Positions 19,801 to 30,700 of a DNA stretch of 64,000 bases are shown here, piece by piece (the stretch's first letter is position 1; every line of letters begins with the position of its first letter). This DNA is from Delphinus delphis. Lineage: Eukaryota > Chordata > Mammalia > Artiodactyla > Delphinidae. The position numbers and the translations under genes were made by a program. Below the pieces are notes generated by a model. It was given only the letters and a program-made list of their open reading frames with translations. It was not told the DNA's origin and did not search any database. The stretch is from positions 8,175,501-8,239,500 of the forward strand of contig NC_082689.1 in assembly GCF_949987515.2 (NCBI RefSeq). Reading direction: 5' to 3'.

Positions 19801-20146
19801 TCTCTTAAGTCTAACTGTACTGATATTCTGAGTATACAATCGATATCTCTCTCAGTCCAACGCAGGAGCACACCAGAAACCCCTGCAAAACACCTAAACG
19901 GCGCCCCAGGCCAACGAACAAGTACGACTTGAAGGAGTCATTTGTTATATTATCTTTCATAATTTAATCAGTGTTTGTGTTTGTTGTTTCGTCCTTACCA
20001 TGATTTGCAGGAGATTTCTGAGTTCCATGCAAATAGAAGTTACCTCTCTGTGGGCTGTCATCTTTTGAGGCTGAAGAGGATCTTCCCGCCTGGTTTCAAG
20101 TCTAGGGATTCAGAAACCACGAAACCTACAAGCAGGTTTATGAACT

Positions 20147-20164
20147 TGCGCGCACTGCGCGGCA
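20147..20164. promoter_or_regulatory. NRF1-like GCGC palindrome
   Basis: The sequence tgcgcgcactgcgcggc resembles the palindromic NRF1 site (two GCGC half-sites) and lies 40 bases left of the ZNF143-type array. It is an imperfect match, so this is a suggestion only. Confidence 0.35.
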
Positions 20165-20202
20165 CACTGGAATCTAAGTTACAGAGGAATTGAGTGCAGG
20201 GG

Positions 20203-20293
20203 ATGCTGGGATTTGTAGTCCCTGGGCTTTCTGTTGCGTGTTGGGATCTGTGGTCCCCCGGGCTCTCCCCTGGAATTCTGGGAAGTGTAGTCT
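20203..20293 (-). promoter_or_regulatory. Triple ZNF143/STAF-type motif array
   Basis: Three related 16-mers lie in the same orientation: CTGGGATTTGTAGTCC (20206-20221), TTGGGATCTGTGGTCC (20241-20256) and CTGGGAAGTGTAGTCT (20278-20293). Their reverse complements resemble the ZNF143 consensus ACTACAANTCCCAGNATGC. The first and third are close matches, the second is degenerate. They are spaced 35 and 37 bases apart, about 500 bases upstream of the PDE6D ATG. Confidence 0.75.
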
Positions 20294-20514
20294 CCGCCAC
20301 ATCGCACAGGGCAACCTGCCGTTATCTCAGAGCCCTACTGTGCCCAGCGGCAGGAGCGGGCTCGAAGCGAGCGTCTGCAGATCTGAAGCCAACCCTCCGC
20401 AGGGTCAAACTCTAGGCAACAACACCAAATGAAAATTTTGTCCTACGGGACTTCCCGGGGAGGGCCCTTCCCATTGACGCTCTCCGTCCCCCTGCGAAGC
20501 CGCTGAATGTTTCT

Positions 20515-20559
20515 ATTGGTTGATCAGGATGCCAATCGCCGAGGCAGGCTTTCCATTGG
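20515..20559. promoter_or_regulatory. Cluster of three CCAAT boxes
   Basis: ATTGG at 20515-20519, CCAAT at 20532-20536 and ATTGG at 20555-20559 lie within 45 bases, about 210-250 bases upstream of the PDE6D ATG. This is a typical NF-Y arrangement in TATA-less CpG promoters. Confidence 0.7.
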
Positions 20560-20768
20560 CTTCAGAGCGGGCGCTCCGAGGCTAGAGGGAAGGAGAAGGG
20601 ATCAGGAGCGGGAGCTGAGGGAAAAGAGGTCGGTCCGGGTCTGGACGCTGTCGCTGCTCGCCCGAGGTCTGCAGGCCGGGCTGCGGCTCAGTCCTCGGCT
20701 CCTGGGCACAGTCTACGGAGGCTCCGCCGGGCCAGCGTGGGAGAGCCGCAGGCGGCGGCCGCCGCATC

Positions 20769-20818
20769 ATGTCAACCAAGGACGAGCGGGCCAGGGAGAT
20801 CCTGAGGGGCTTCAAACT
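20769..20818 (+). CDS. PDE6D: PDE6D coding exon 1 (residues 1-17, partial codon)
   Basis: PDE6D is the prenyl-binding delta subunit, a soluble immunoglobulin-like beta-sandwich chaperone of about 150 residues. It extracts farnesylated and geranylgeranylated proteins such as PDE6, RAS and RHEB from membranes and delivers cargo such as INPP5E to cilia, with release by ARL2 or ARL3. The exon reads MSTKDERAREILRGFK plus CT of the next Leu codon, then the donor GTATCC. This matches the family N-terminus; position 3 is Thr where I recall Ala in human. The ATG lies in a CpG island with A at -3. The next exon should begin with G then Asn-Trp-Met-Asn codons. I did not find it up to base 64000, so intron 1 would exceed 43 kb. 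Confidence 0.93.
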
Positions 20819-21230
20819 GTATCCTCCCGGGAGCGGGGCTGGGCCGGGAGGACTTGGGAGGCGGCCGCTCACTGAGGAGACCGGCCGGGGGCGGGCCGCG
20901 CCAGGTGGGCACCCGAGGAGAGGGCGGCGGGAAGGGAAAAAAGGAACGCCGTCCCAGGCCGCCGGCGGGACCGGGCGCGGGAGGCGGGGAAAGGGGCGTC
21001 CGGAGGGAGGGAGGGGAGGTTGATGGGGGCCCCGTGGGTAGAGGCGGAGGAGCCGCGGAATTGGGCTGAGAGAGGGGCCGGGCGTCGGAGACAGGTGTCG
21101 AGAGGCGCGCTTGGGTCCGAGAAGAGAGGCCGGGAAGGGGCTGCGGCCCGCAGGGGAGGGCCGAGGGGGCGCGGTGGGCTGGCCTCGAAGGCTAGCTGCC
21201 TCTTTGGCGGGAAGCCCACCAGGGCAGCAG

Positions 21231-22984
21231 GGAAAAGTGACTTGGAGCGAGTGACCTTGTGTGGGACAAATGCAGGCGCTGGTGTTGAACTCTCTCGGGT
21301 TCTCCCCTCCTACCCCCCACCCCCACCCCGGTCTTGTTTCCACAACTTCTCTTGCTCACTTGTGGCTTTTTCCAGGGTTGGAGCGGAGGAAGGTGGGGAG
21401 TGAGAAGTCCGAGGTGGACCTCATCTTAACTCTGTCTTGGCCCTTGGAGGCACTGGACGGTCGCTGCTTCTCCCTCAGATCCTCAGTTTTCTTTCCAGCG
21501 GAATGAGAACCCTAAATTTGCGCGTGCGAAGCCTTGAGGAGTTATGGTTTTGCACTGGGACTCCTGGCAAGGGTGTCTGCTCCCTCGATTTTGTGTGGTT
21601 AACGCGTAGATATGGTGGAGCTGTCCAGCAATTATTTGATGACGTTGGGGACACGGTAGCATTTAGCAGCATATCGAAATCATTGCCTCAGGCCTGTGGT
21701 GGTGCCGCGGGTGCAACCTTCTCCCCTTACGTAGTGAAGCTTTGTGTTTTAATGGAATGTTAATTTGTGACCATATGATGCAGATGAAAAAACCCAATCT
21801 CGTTCATTCCAGTCTTACATTTTCCTGCTGACCTTAATCTCTTCTTACATCCTATGGCTACAATATGGAACACTCTTAAATTCGTCTCTCAGTGACGATG
21901 TAGGGTTCCTCTCCTGGAGGTTTCGTCAAGCACCGTTCTCTGAGCTGCCAGTGTGTTTCCACAGTGTCCATTTCACCCCTGCAAATTTTAATTGCTTTGT
22001 CATAATCAGAAACCAAGTTGGTAGTAAGTTTTAGAACACAACAGCAAAAAAGTTACAGGAAGTTTTGGATGTACAAATGAAACTTTTCAAATGGAAGCTG
22101 ACCTGCTGTGCTTTTTTTTTTTAAGGGAAGGCCCTTAAAAAAGGCCTTTACATACTGCCATTCATGATGAACTTTCAGTACTTTTATGCAGTGATGTTTA
22201 GTAACAGCCTCTTTTATAGCTCCATGTACCTTCCCGTGTTTCTCTTCATAATAGTGCCTATAAGTAGATAGGCATGGCTGAAGTATTAGAAAAGCTATGA
22301 CATGGATTTTATTTTTCCCTTAAGTAATTTATATTATTACTTAACGTTTATGCTGTAAACAGTAAACTGGAGACTGGAGAATTGAGAGATTTCACAAGCC
22401 ATGTTTTTGTCTGGAGTTAAGATTGTTGCTGAAAGTAAGAGTCTTTTTAATGGCTCTTGAACACCCCAAAAAGGGAAAGTTTGAGCTTCTCACCTTCAGT
22501 CTTGTCTCTTGAACCTTGTTCAAGAGAAACTTTGGCTCTTGAGAAAGAGGCTAAGGGACAAATATGGAAAAGAATAGAAAGCAGAATCTGTGTTGTTTAG
22601 TGCATCAAGAAGCAGGTTTTCAGGGAAAATTTGACCTGGGCTGATTAAATCACAAGGGAAGCAGCCACCAAAAAACAGTTAGCATGGGAGCAAAGGAATG
22701 CTCATCCTCTGGTGGCCTTTATTGGCATCTGAGAATTAAGAGAGAAAAGGAAAGGAGTTCTAGGATTTGTTACTACCTTCAGGAGAAAATAAAATTAACA
22801 TTTTAGTAAGAAACTACCTGACTATTGTCCACCTTTTATTGCATAAATTGTTTTTCTGAACTTTCACAGCATCTGTTTCTGAAGAGTTTTTACTACAAAA
22901 AGAAATCGCCATTTTATTCTTCTGCCAACAATGTTGATAATTCTCATTTGCCACATTGACTATGTTGGGCTTTTTTATTTTTGT
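21231..22984. other. PDE6D intron 1, proximal unique sequence
   Basis: No repeats or exons recognised. A short 11-bp hairpin (ttttttaaggg/cccttaaaaaa, 22117-22142) is present. Confidence 0.6.
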
Positions 22985-23960
22985 CAGTTTGAACAACAGA
23001 TGACATCTTGTTTTAATTTGTATTTTCCTGATGCCTAGATCCCTGGAGAGGTCATATAGGACAGTGGTTCGGTGCTATACTGGCCTGTAGAGCTACACTC
23101 TCAGCATTGGAATTCTAGCCCTGCACTCCTGGTTGTGTGTCCCTGAGCAGCTTCTTTAACTGCTGCCACAATTTCCTCCACTGTAAAAAGGGATAAAAAT
23201 AATACCTTATCTCCTAGGGTTGTTGGGAGGATTAAATGAGTTGATATTGAAAGCACGTAGCCAAGCTCCTGATGCCTAGTAAGCATTATGTATTAGCTAT
23301 TATGGTTGTCGTTGTTGTTAGTAGAGAAGTCACGGAATCTTCTGTTTGGCCATTTCTTTTTCTTCGTGAATTGCTTGTTGATATTGAATTGTTTATTTTT
23401 CTTACTGCTTTGTAGGTGTTCTTTCTTGTAGTATCAATCCTTTGCCTGTATTGTACGTTGCACATCTTTTCTCTCAATGTATTGCTTGTCTGTTTTTTGT
23501 TGAACAGAAATTTTAAATTATCACTTCAAATTCATCAATATTATTCATGTGGCTTCTGAATTTTGTGTCTCGTTTAAGAAGACCTTCCTTATCTTCAGGT
23601 TAATTAAATAGCCTATGTTTCTTTCTCTTTGTAATGTTTAGCTCTTTAATCCATCTGAAATGTATTTACACAGATGGTATGTGGTAGAAATCTAACTTCC
23701 TTTGCTATTTGGATAGCCAGTTGCCCACTACTGTTTCCTAAGTAGTTAGGCCATCCTTTCCCCTCTGTTTTGAAAGCTATCTTTGGTGTCAAATACTCAG
23801 TCTTCATAAGACATGGGTTTATTTTTGGAATATTTCTGTTTCATCGGTCTGTTTATATCTTCCCATTCCTTTCCTGTACGCATTAGTTCAATTATTATAG
23901 TTTTATAGTATGATTTAGTACAGTTTACAATAGGATTGATATGTCATGAACAGGGTTATG
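22985..23960 (-). mobile_element. Ancient L1 ORF2 fragment interrupted by MIR
   Basis: Read on the minus strand this is diverged L1 ORF2, for example 'ttaatccatctgaaatgtat' and 'attattatagttttatagta'. The left part ('tttaatttgtattttcctgatg') and the right part (from about 23300) flank MIR sequence at 23058-23300. Confidence 0.7.
23058..23300 (+). repeat. MIR element, near complete
   Basis: From 'ggacagtggttcggtgctat' through 'ggttgttgggaggattaaat' to 'gcctagtaagcattatgtat', most of the MIR consensus is recognisable. Confidence 0.85.
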
Positions 23961-24164
23961 TGTTTGAAGTCATATTATAAGTTCCTTGTAAATATTCATG
24001 CCCTTTTTATACAAATAGAAGCTTGCCCATATGCCCATAATAGATACTCAGTAAGTATGAATAACATACTTCATAAATCAGGGATAGTCTTTGTGTCTGA
24101 GAGAATTCAACATAAACTTTTGTATTTGTAATAAGTCTTTTCAAAAATAAAATATCTAAAAAAA

Positions 24165-24284
24165 ATTTTTTTTTTCTTTTGGCCACACGGGCTTGTGGGA
24201 TCTCAGTTCCCTGACCAGGGATCAAACCTGTGCCCCCTGCAGTGGAAGCTCGGAGCCCTAACCACTGGACCGCCAGGGAATTCC
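24165..24284 (-). mobile_element. CHR-1-like SINE, head-only form, minus
   Basis: A 120-bp element read on the minus strand, with 'gaccgccagggaattccc' at its head and a poly-A tail after 'ttggccacacgggcttgtgg'. It differs from the longer CHR-2-like copies in its tRNA-unrelated part. Confidence 0.88.
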
Positions 24285-24869
24285 CAAGATTTCTTTTCCA
24301 CATCATCTCCACCCCACTGCTTTTAGCTCATACACATTAAGAGTCTTACATTTATTTCTTGTTTGTTAAAAACATAACATTTTGTAGTTATAAACTAAAG
24401 TTGTGAATGAAATATTACTTGAGGAACAAATATGATTCTCCTGCAAAGTTTTGAATTTGAGTATTTTAAGTAGCTGATATGGAGATTTTGTTTGTAAATC
24501 CTGTGTTCCCCATTTCATTCATTCAACAGAGGTCTTTCGGGAGACTTCTGAACAGGCACTGTGCGCTTAAAGGACATAAAAATGAATGAGTCACAAACCC
24601 TTATTTCCAGAAGTCTAACCATCTTTGTGTCTGTTTAGAAGGGATATCTTCAAAAGCAATGCATTTTTTAAAATAGTATTGAATTTTTCTTTTACAAACT
24701 CCAGCTACCTAGAAATGACCTTTGTTAATATTTCAATATAGCCTTCTGATGTACCTAATGTTTAATGTGTTTCCTTTTATTAAAATGGAATCATAAGTAT
24801 TATTTTGAAACTTTTAAACTTAATAAATTTACCACGTTCATAATTTTCGAATATAGTTGCTTTCAGTTG

Positions 24870-24922
24870 CTTTCAGTGACATAGATTTGTCACTGAAAGT
24901 CTTATACTAGTTTTCTAGTATA
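24870..24922. repeat. Two adjacent perfect hairpins
   Basis: ctttcagtgac/gtcactgaaag (11-bp arms, 8-nt loop, 24870-24899), followed three bases later by tatactag/ctagtata (8-bp arms, TTTT loop, 24903-24922). Confidence 0.95.
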
Positions 24923-25159
24923 GGCTGAAATGCCCTGTTCAGCCTGTTCAAATTACTTTTTCCTCAACATAAATCCATAATTTTATTAAATTAATACCAA
25001 GAAACTGACACATTGCCATAAGAAAGGATTATGCTTTTATGATTTCATTATTTTTGATCCATCTGGAATTTGCTTGGGTATAAGGTATGAAGCAGATTTA
25101 ATTTTTTTAAAGATTAGCTAATTGTCTCCATTTCTTTCTTTACTTATACTCCAGATATT

Positions 25160-25410
25160 AATATAATATCCAGAATATAATTGACTGCCTGCAAATCAAT
25201 AAGATAAATATTTAACTCAAAATGGGCAAAGGATATGAACAAATAGTTCACAGAAGAAAGGTGCAAATGACCAATGAATAAATTCAGAGATGTTCAACCC
25301 TATTAAAACAACAGACTATCCCTTTTTTCCCAATTAACTGACAAAAATTTAAAAGACTGATAATATTCAGTGTTGGCAACTATTGCGGAAAAGGGATGCT
25401 TCATTTGCTC
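25160..25410 (+). mobile_element. Ancient L1 fragment
   Basis: The sequence 'aaaatgggcaaaggatatga' through 'gttggcaactattgcggaa' is diverged L1 ORF2 sequence. Its right end runs into the TG/GA microsatellite. Confidence 0.7.
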
Positions 25411-25433
25411 TGTGTGTGTGTGTGTGTTTGTGT

Positions 25434-25501
<68 letters not shown>
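25411..25501. repeat. Composite (TG)n-(GA)n microsatellite
   Basis: About 60 bases of TG repeat with three interruptions, followed by 30 bases of pure GA. Both blocks are likely polymorphic. Confidence 0.95.
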
Positions 25502-25504
<3 letters not shown>

Positions 25505-25549
25505 TTATGGAAAGTAATTGATATCTATCAAAAGTTTACGTGTAAGTGC

Positions 25550-25742
25550 AGTAAAGCAGAGAGCTGTCATCAGTAGACTTTAGGTTCAGACTTTATTACC
25601 CCACCACTGTGACCCGAGGCGGAGCACTCAAACTCTGAACCTCACTATCCATTTCATTTCTTTAGAGGGTTGATATGAGCATTAAATGAGACTGCATATA
25701 AAATGCTTAGTACAGTGCCTCGCATACAGTAATAAATGTTAA
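25550..25742 (+). repeat. MIR element
   Basis: 'tcaaactctgaacctcacta' and 'tgcttagtacagtgcctcgc' match MIR on the plus strand. Confidence 0.8.
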
Positions 25743-27285
25743 CTGCTGTATTATTTTTTTATTAATACTTAATATTATTAACGATAATAATAGCGTTAAT
25801 ATTTCTGTAAAACCACTTATTTTTCTGAGGTATAACCAATGACTTCATGCTATTATTCGCTTTCTAACTGAGCAACTGTAATATCTGTTTTGCCTCTGAA
25901 GAAATTAATCAATTGAGAAGCATTGTTGTGTACCTAGTGTTTAGCTTGTTTTCTAGCAACTAATCACATTCCAATTTATGGCAGGTGAGCAAGAAAAGAA
26001 CCAGTTTGGCTCAGAAGGTTTCTGAAAGCACCTTTCACTTGTGTTCTTGCATTTCCTCTCCATAGTTTGCTCCTGGATCTCCCACATTCTCTTTCTCACA
26101 GCACCTTGATCTTTAACTACCTCCAGTCAAAAATAGTTCGCTTTACATCTTCTATTCACTTAGATTTCCTTGTTAAGAGTAGTAGACTGTTGAACTTTTC
26201 TTGAATGTCAGTATTGCCTGAGAGGTGCCTTGGCCAAGTGTTAAAAATGAGTCTGGGGTTTATAATTCCTAAAATATAGTTTTTATCTTATCAACCCAAA
26301 TTTTGGGAAAGCAACCAAAACATACCACCCATACAGCCAATAAATACACAGATTGTGTTGATCACAGATTGTCTAGTAATAGACTTCATGTAGATTGTGA
26401 TCAGTAGTTTGTTCTCCAGAATCCTCCTGCATGGGCTCCGAGAAGTTGTTATCGTTATCCTAAATGGATTAAATGACTATAACGTCCTATTGATTTTGTT
26501 ATTTAGGATTTTTAAACAGGAATTGCTGCTTTTGCATTTGGGGGAGGAATTTGGAATATAATTAGATACTTATAGTCTTCTTCAGACCTTCTAACTTTCT
26601 TTCCAGGATTGTGTTTCTAGTGAAATATTAACCTCTGGAAAAATGAAACAGAATATGGTAAGACTCTCATGGAAAATTCTGGTCGTATCATCACTATATT
26701 TGATAAAGGACTGTCAATAGGGCTGAGGTTTGCCAGCTCTAGATTCTTACTAGGCATGACCTCACTTTTGCCTCACAGGCTTCACTTGTCAGCACTCTGC
26801 ATCCACAAATCCCCATGTTAGAGGAGGCCTTGACTTCTTAAAGTATGGACCTGTCCCTATTCCTGAGCTTTAGCATCATAGGAAGATATTGTAAAGGCAA
26901 GGCCATCTTTCTAGTAATCTGACTGTTCCAGACAGTCAGTCTGACAGTTTCTAATATAAAACTCAAATTATCAAGATTTTAGGAGCAACATTCTTCTTTT
27001 GCTTTTGATCTGCTGATAATTTTGAAGCTGAGAGGAAAAGCAAATATATTTTCTTATAGTCCAATATCCATAAAGATCTCAGTGGATTGGACTAAATAAG
27101 CACGCTGTTTATAGAGGAATTTGCTTAGGCTGCTGTGGGCGGGGAGGGGTACAGCAAAGTGGAACTGGTCCAGAGGAGAGGCACTTGAAACATGTCAGTA
27201 CAATAACTGGAGAACTGAGGAGGATTAACCTGAAGATGAGTTGGGCAAAGGATATGAGTGTTCTAAAGTTTAAAAAACTGTACTA
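25743..27285. other. PDE6D intron 1, unique sequence
   Basis: Nothing recognised on either strand. Confidence 0.6.
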
Positions 27286-27549
27286 GGGGCTTCCCTGGTG
27301 GCACAGCGGTCAAGAATCCGCTTGCCAATGCAGGGGACACGGGTTAGAGCCCTGGTCCAGGAAGATCCCACATGTCACGGAGCAACTAAGCCTGTGCACT
27401 ACAACTACTGAAGCCTGTGCTCTGCAACAAGAGAAGACACCGCAATGAGAAGCCTGCTCACCGCAACAAAGAGTAGCCCCCACTCGCCTCAACTAGAGAA
27501 AGCCCGCGCGCAGCAGTGAAGACCCAATGCCGCCAAAAAAAAAAAAAAA
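27286..27549 (+). mobile_element. CHR-type SINE with internal deletion
   Basis: Head and tail match the long form, but about 65 bases are missing from the repeated 'cacaactactgagcc' middle. The tail is A15. The flanking match aaaactgtacta / aaaatctgttcta is imperfect. Confidence 0.92.
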
Positions 27550-28159
27550 TCTGTTCTAAAGAAGAAAAAGTAAATGTGTTCTGTGTGGCTCTCAGAGGAT
27601 ACAAGGTTAGAAGTTACAGGGGACAGAGTTTAGCCCAGTTTTAATAATTAGAGTTACCTGAAGAAAAAAGTTGTTTCAGAAAATATTTTAAGCACCAGAT
27701 GGATGCCTGTCCATCAGGAGTATTGCAGAAGGAAATTATGTACGCATCAGATAAGGCATTAGAGTAGATAAACTCCAGAAGGACTCAAATCCTTTCAACA
27801 CTGCAATTCTTTGATTTGGTGACAACCTTTCTTAGTTAACAAGGACTCTTTTCAGCAATATTTCTATTAAGGTATGTACTACACCTAAAATAGGCAAAAC
27901 ATTTTTTTGTGTGATTTGATATAATTAAAACATGATATTGTTTCCTTTTTGTTTTTCAGACAACTCTTTTTAGATTAATACTACTCAGTATTAATGATGT
28001 ATTTTGTTTAGTGCATTGCGGATCCACTGATTTCAAAGTTAGGGAGAGCAATTTTTGCCTCTGAATTTGGATAAAGTCTAGAGAACTAAACATAAATAGC
28101 TCTAATATAAATAACACTTTAAATATAGCCACAAGAAGAAGGGGGATAGCCTAATAATA

Positions 28160-28340
28160 TTTGACATTCTTGTAGTCTTTTTCAGTTTTTCAAAGCACTT
28201 TCACATATTATTACATTATTACAACTCTACACATTATTATCCATACTTTATAAATGGGGGTAATAAGGATTGACAAGGTTGTCACTCAGATAAAGTCAGA
28301 ACCTTAATTTAAACCTTGGTTTGTCTTTCTACAAACTACT
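28160..28340 (-). repeat. MIR fragment
   Basis: 'tttttcaaagcactttcaca' and 'ccatactttataaatggggg' are MIR 3'-half sequence in minus orientation. Confidence 0.65.
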
Positions 28341-28618
28341 GTTTTCTATAGTATACCGTGATTCCTCTCTGGAGAATTTATTTTTGTTACCGTATTATCG
28401 ATTTTGAGTTTAAAATTTTTCCTCAGTGTTTAAGTCACAGATTTATTTTTCACTTGAAAATTATTCTCTTCCATAGTGATCACATCCCCTGTATTCTTCT
28501 TTGTTTTTCCTCACCTCTCAGATACAGAGGGCAGGATTTAGCTTGGGATAAGGAAGAATTTTCTAACAATTAGCGTTAGCTGAAAAAAAGACATTTTCCA
28601 GAAACTATTGAAGCAGCA

Positions 28619-28950
28619 TGTATTTTTCTGCTAGGGCTGCCACAACAAAATACCAAAATACAACAGACATTTATTTCTCAACAGTTCTGGAGGCTAGGAA
28701 GTTCAAAATCAAGGTACTGACTGATTTGATTCCTGGCTTACAGATGTCCACCTTCTCCCTGTGTCCTCACATGGTAGAGAGTGGATGGGCAAATTGTAGG
28801 AGTCATAACTATTATACCATGTGTGGCACTGCTACCTGTCTGACTGTTCTACTTGGAAAGGGTGGTTCATAGATCACTGCAGGGAAAAGAAAAAAAATTT
28901 TTAAGGGACTAAATGTGAGAATCAAGCCTGATCACTTACTTTCATGGAAT
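28619..28950 (+). repeat. Probable LTR fragment (MaLR-like)
   Basis: 'ctagggctgccacaacaaaa', 'acagttctggaggctaggaa' and 'ccctgtgtcctcacatggta' are typical of an old LTR-type mammalian repeat. Exact family and borders are uncertain. No retroviral coding sequence is present. Confidence 0.5.
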
Positions 28951-29352
28951 AAGAAGTAAGAGATTTAAAAGCCTTTGCTTTTGAGCCACCTTCTGTGAGA
29001 AGGATAAAGGCAGAGGCCTTACTGCTGCCACTTATCTGGTGGTTCATTCAGACATGTGTTAACAGGGTCTATAAGTGCCAGGTAATTTGCTAAACCCAAG
29101 AGATACGAAATGATAAGCCAGTTTCTATATCCTAAGAACTTTTATGAGGGAGGGAGGGAGAGACAGAGACAGAGATGATAACAATCAAAATATAGTGTGA
29201 TAAGTGCCTAGTAGTATGAAGTACTGTGGAACCTCAGAAGTAATGTGGGACCCGCTGCTGAAGGTGTTCTGGAAGACTTCAGAATTATCATTTGAATCGC
29301 ATCTTGGATAATGAGTAGCTGTTGAGCAGTTTAATTTTAAAGATACTGGGGA

Positions 29353-29712
29353 GGACTTCCCTGGTGGCGCAGTGGTTAAGAATCCCCTGCCAACGCAGGG
29401 GACACGGGTTCGATCCCTGGTCCAGGAAGATCCCACATGCTGCGGAGCAACTAAGCCCGTGCACCACAACTACTGAGCCTGTGCTCTAGAGCCCGCGAGC
29501 CACAACTACTGAGCCCATGTGCCACAACTACTGAAGCCTGCATGCCTAGAGCCCACGCTCCGCAACAAGAGAAGCTACCGCAGTGAGAAGCCCGTGCACC
29601 GCAACGAAGAGTAGCCCCCGCTCACCACAACTAGAGAAAGCCGGCGCGCAGCAACGAAGACCCAACACAGCCAAACATAAATACATACATACATACATAC
29701 ATAAGTAAAAAT
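29353..29712 (+). mobile_element. CHR-type SINE, full length, with CATA tail
   Basis: A 360-bp copy with the perfect duplication aaagatactgggga (29339-29352 and 29713-29726). The tail has evolved into a (CATA)n microsatellite. Confidence 0.95.
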
Positions 29713-30119
29713 AAAGATACTGGGGAGTAAGAGAGAAAGGAAGGTGATGGCATGAAAAATGAGGGAAGAGAGGATTTCAGAGGGGAGTTGGGGTCAAGAA
29801 TGAGGAAGAATGAGGATCAAAAACAAGTCCTTGAAATTGCTGGAAATTTCATTCACTCATTGAATATTTGAGACTACTGAAAGTCCCATAATACCTTGTA
29901 GGTCACTGGTGATCTTTTTGAGAATAGCAGATTTTGAGAATAGTAGCTATTTGGGGAAACAAATTAACTATCATTTGCCAGGATTAAAAAATGGATACTA
30001 GATGAGGAAATAAATTCAGCAAGAATAGATTACTCTTCCAAGAAATCTGGTGACTTGAGAAAGCAGATATTAGGGGAGTAGGTAGAGAGATTTTACTAAA
30101 GGATGGAAGTCACTTATTT

Positions 30120-30270
30120 AAGCTTATCCAGCTTTGTGCAAGTTGCTTAACACCTGTAAAACAAAGATGCTTGCTCTGTCTGCCTTACAGAGGTGTTATG
30201 AAATTTGAGTGGAATAATATATGCCAACTAACTTTAAAAACTATAGCTCTATAGATGTATTATGCTTACT
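30120..30270 (+). repeat. MIR fragment
   Basis: 'tgtgcaagttgcttaacacc' and 'gccttacagaggtgttatg' are diverged MIR sequence. Confidence 0.65.
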
Positions 30271-30480
30271 ATAACATTGTTAAAATTATTTAGTTATCTT
30301 TGTTTTGAAGTTCAGGGTTGCTTTCTATTTTGCAAATTTGTAGGTTTCAGGTTTCGGGGTGTTGATAAAGCCAGAGTCTTAGTGATCCTTTTTTTTACTC
30401 CAGATTAGACATCTGAAGCCTTTTTCACAATTCTGGGAAGTAATTATGGCTGTTGGAGTGATAGCAAAATAAGCCCCCTA

Positions 30481-30690
30481 GGGCTTCCCTGGTGGCGCAG
30501 TGGTTGAGAATCCGCCTGTTGATGCGGGGGACACGGGTTTGTGCCCCGGTCCGGGAGGATCCCACATGCCGCAGAGCGGCTGGGCCCGTGAGCCATGGCC
30601 GCTGGGCCTGCATGTCCGGAGCCTGTGCTCCACAACGGGAGAGGCCACAACAGTGAGAGGCCCGCGTACCGCAAAAAAAAAAAAAAAAAA
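30481..30690 (+). mobile_element. CHR-type SINE, short form, pure A tail
   Basis: Short form with an unbroken A tail of about 20 bases. It is flanked by agcccccta, which ends at 30480 on the left and at 30700 on the right. This is one of the youngest-looking copies. Confidence 0.95.
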
Positions 30691-30700
30691 AAGCCCCCTA

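Larger units (their letters stand above)
20440..21230. promoter_or_regulatory. CpG island with PDE6D promoter and 5' end
   Basis: A GC- and CpG-rich stretch surrounds the PDE6D start codon, without a TATA box. The start of transcription is not visible but should lie between the CCAAT boxes (20515-20559) and the ATG (20769). G-rich runs on the coding strand follow within the first 200 bases of the intron. Confidence 0.85.

Noticed and set aside
20411..20422. RFX X-box (ciliary gene element) near the PDE6D promoter
   Set aside because: Only the right half-site ggcaac is present; the left half does not match at any allowed spacing.
20582..21343. 253-codon minus-strand open frame opposite PDE6D exon 1
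   Set aside because: Pro/Arg-rich translation of a CpG island; it overlaps the PDE6D exon on the other strand and has no domain.
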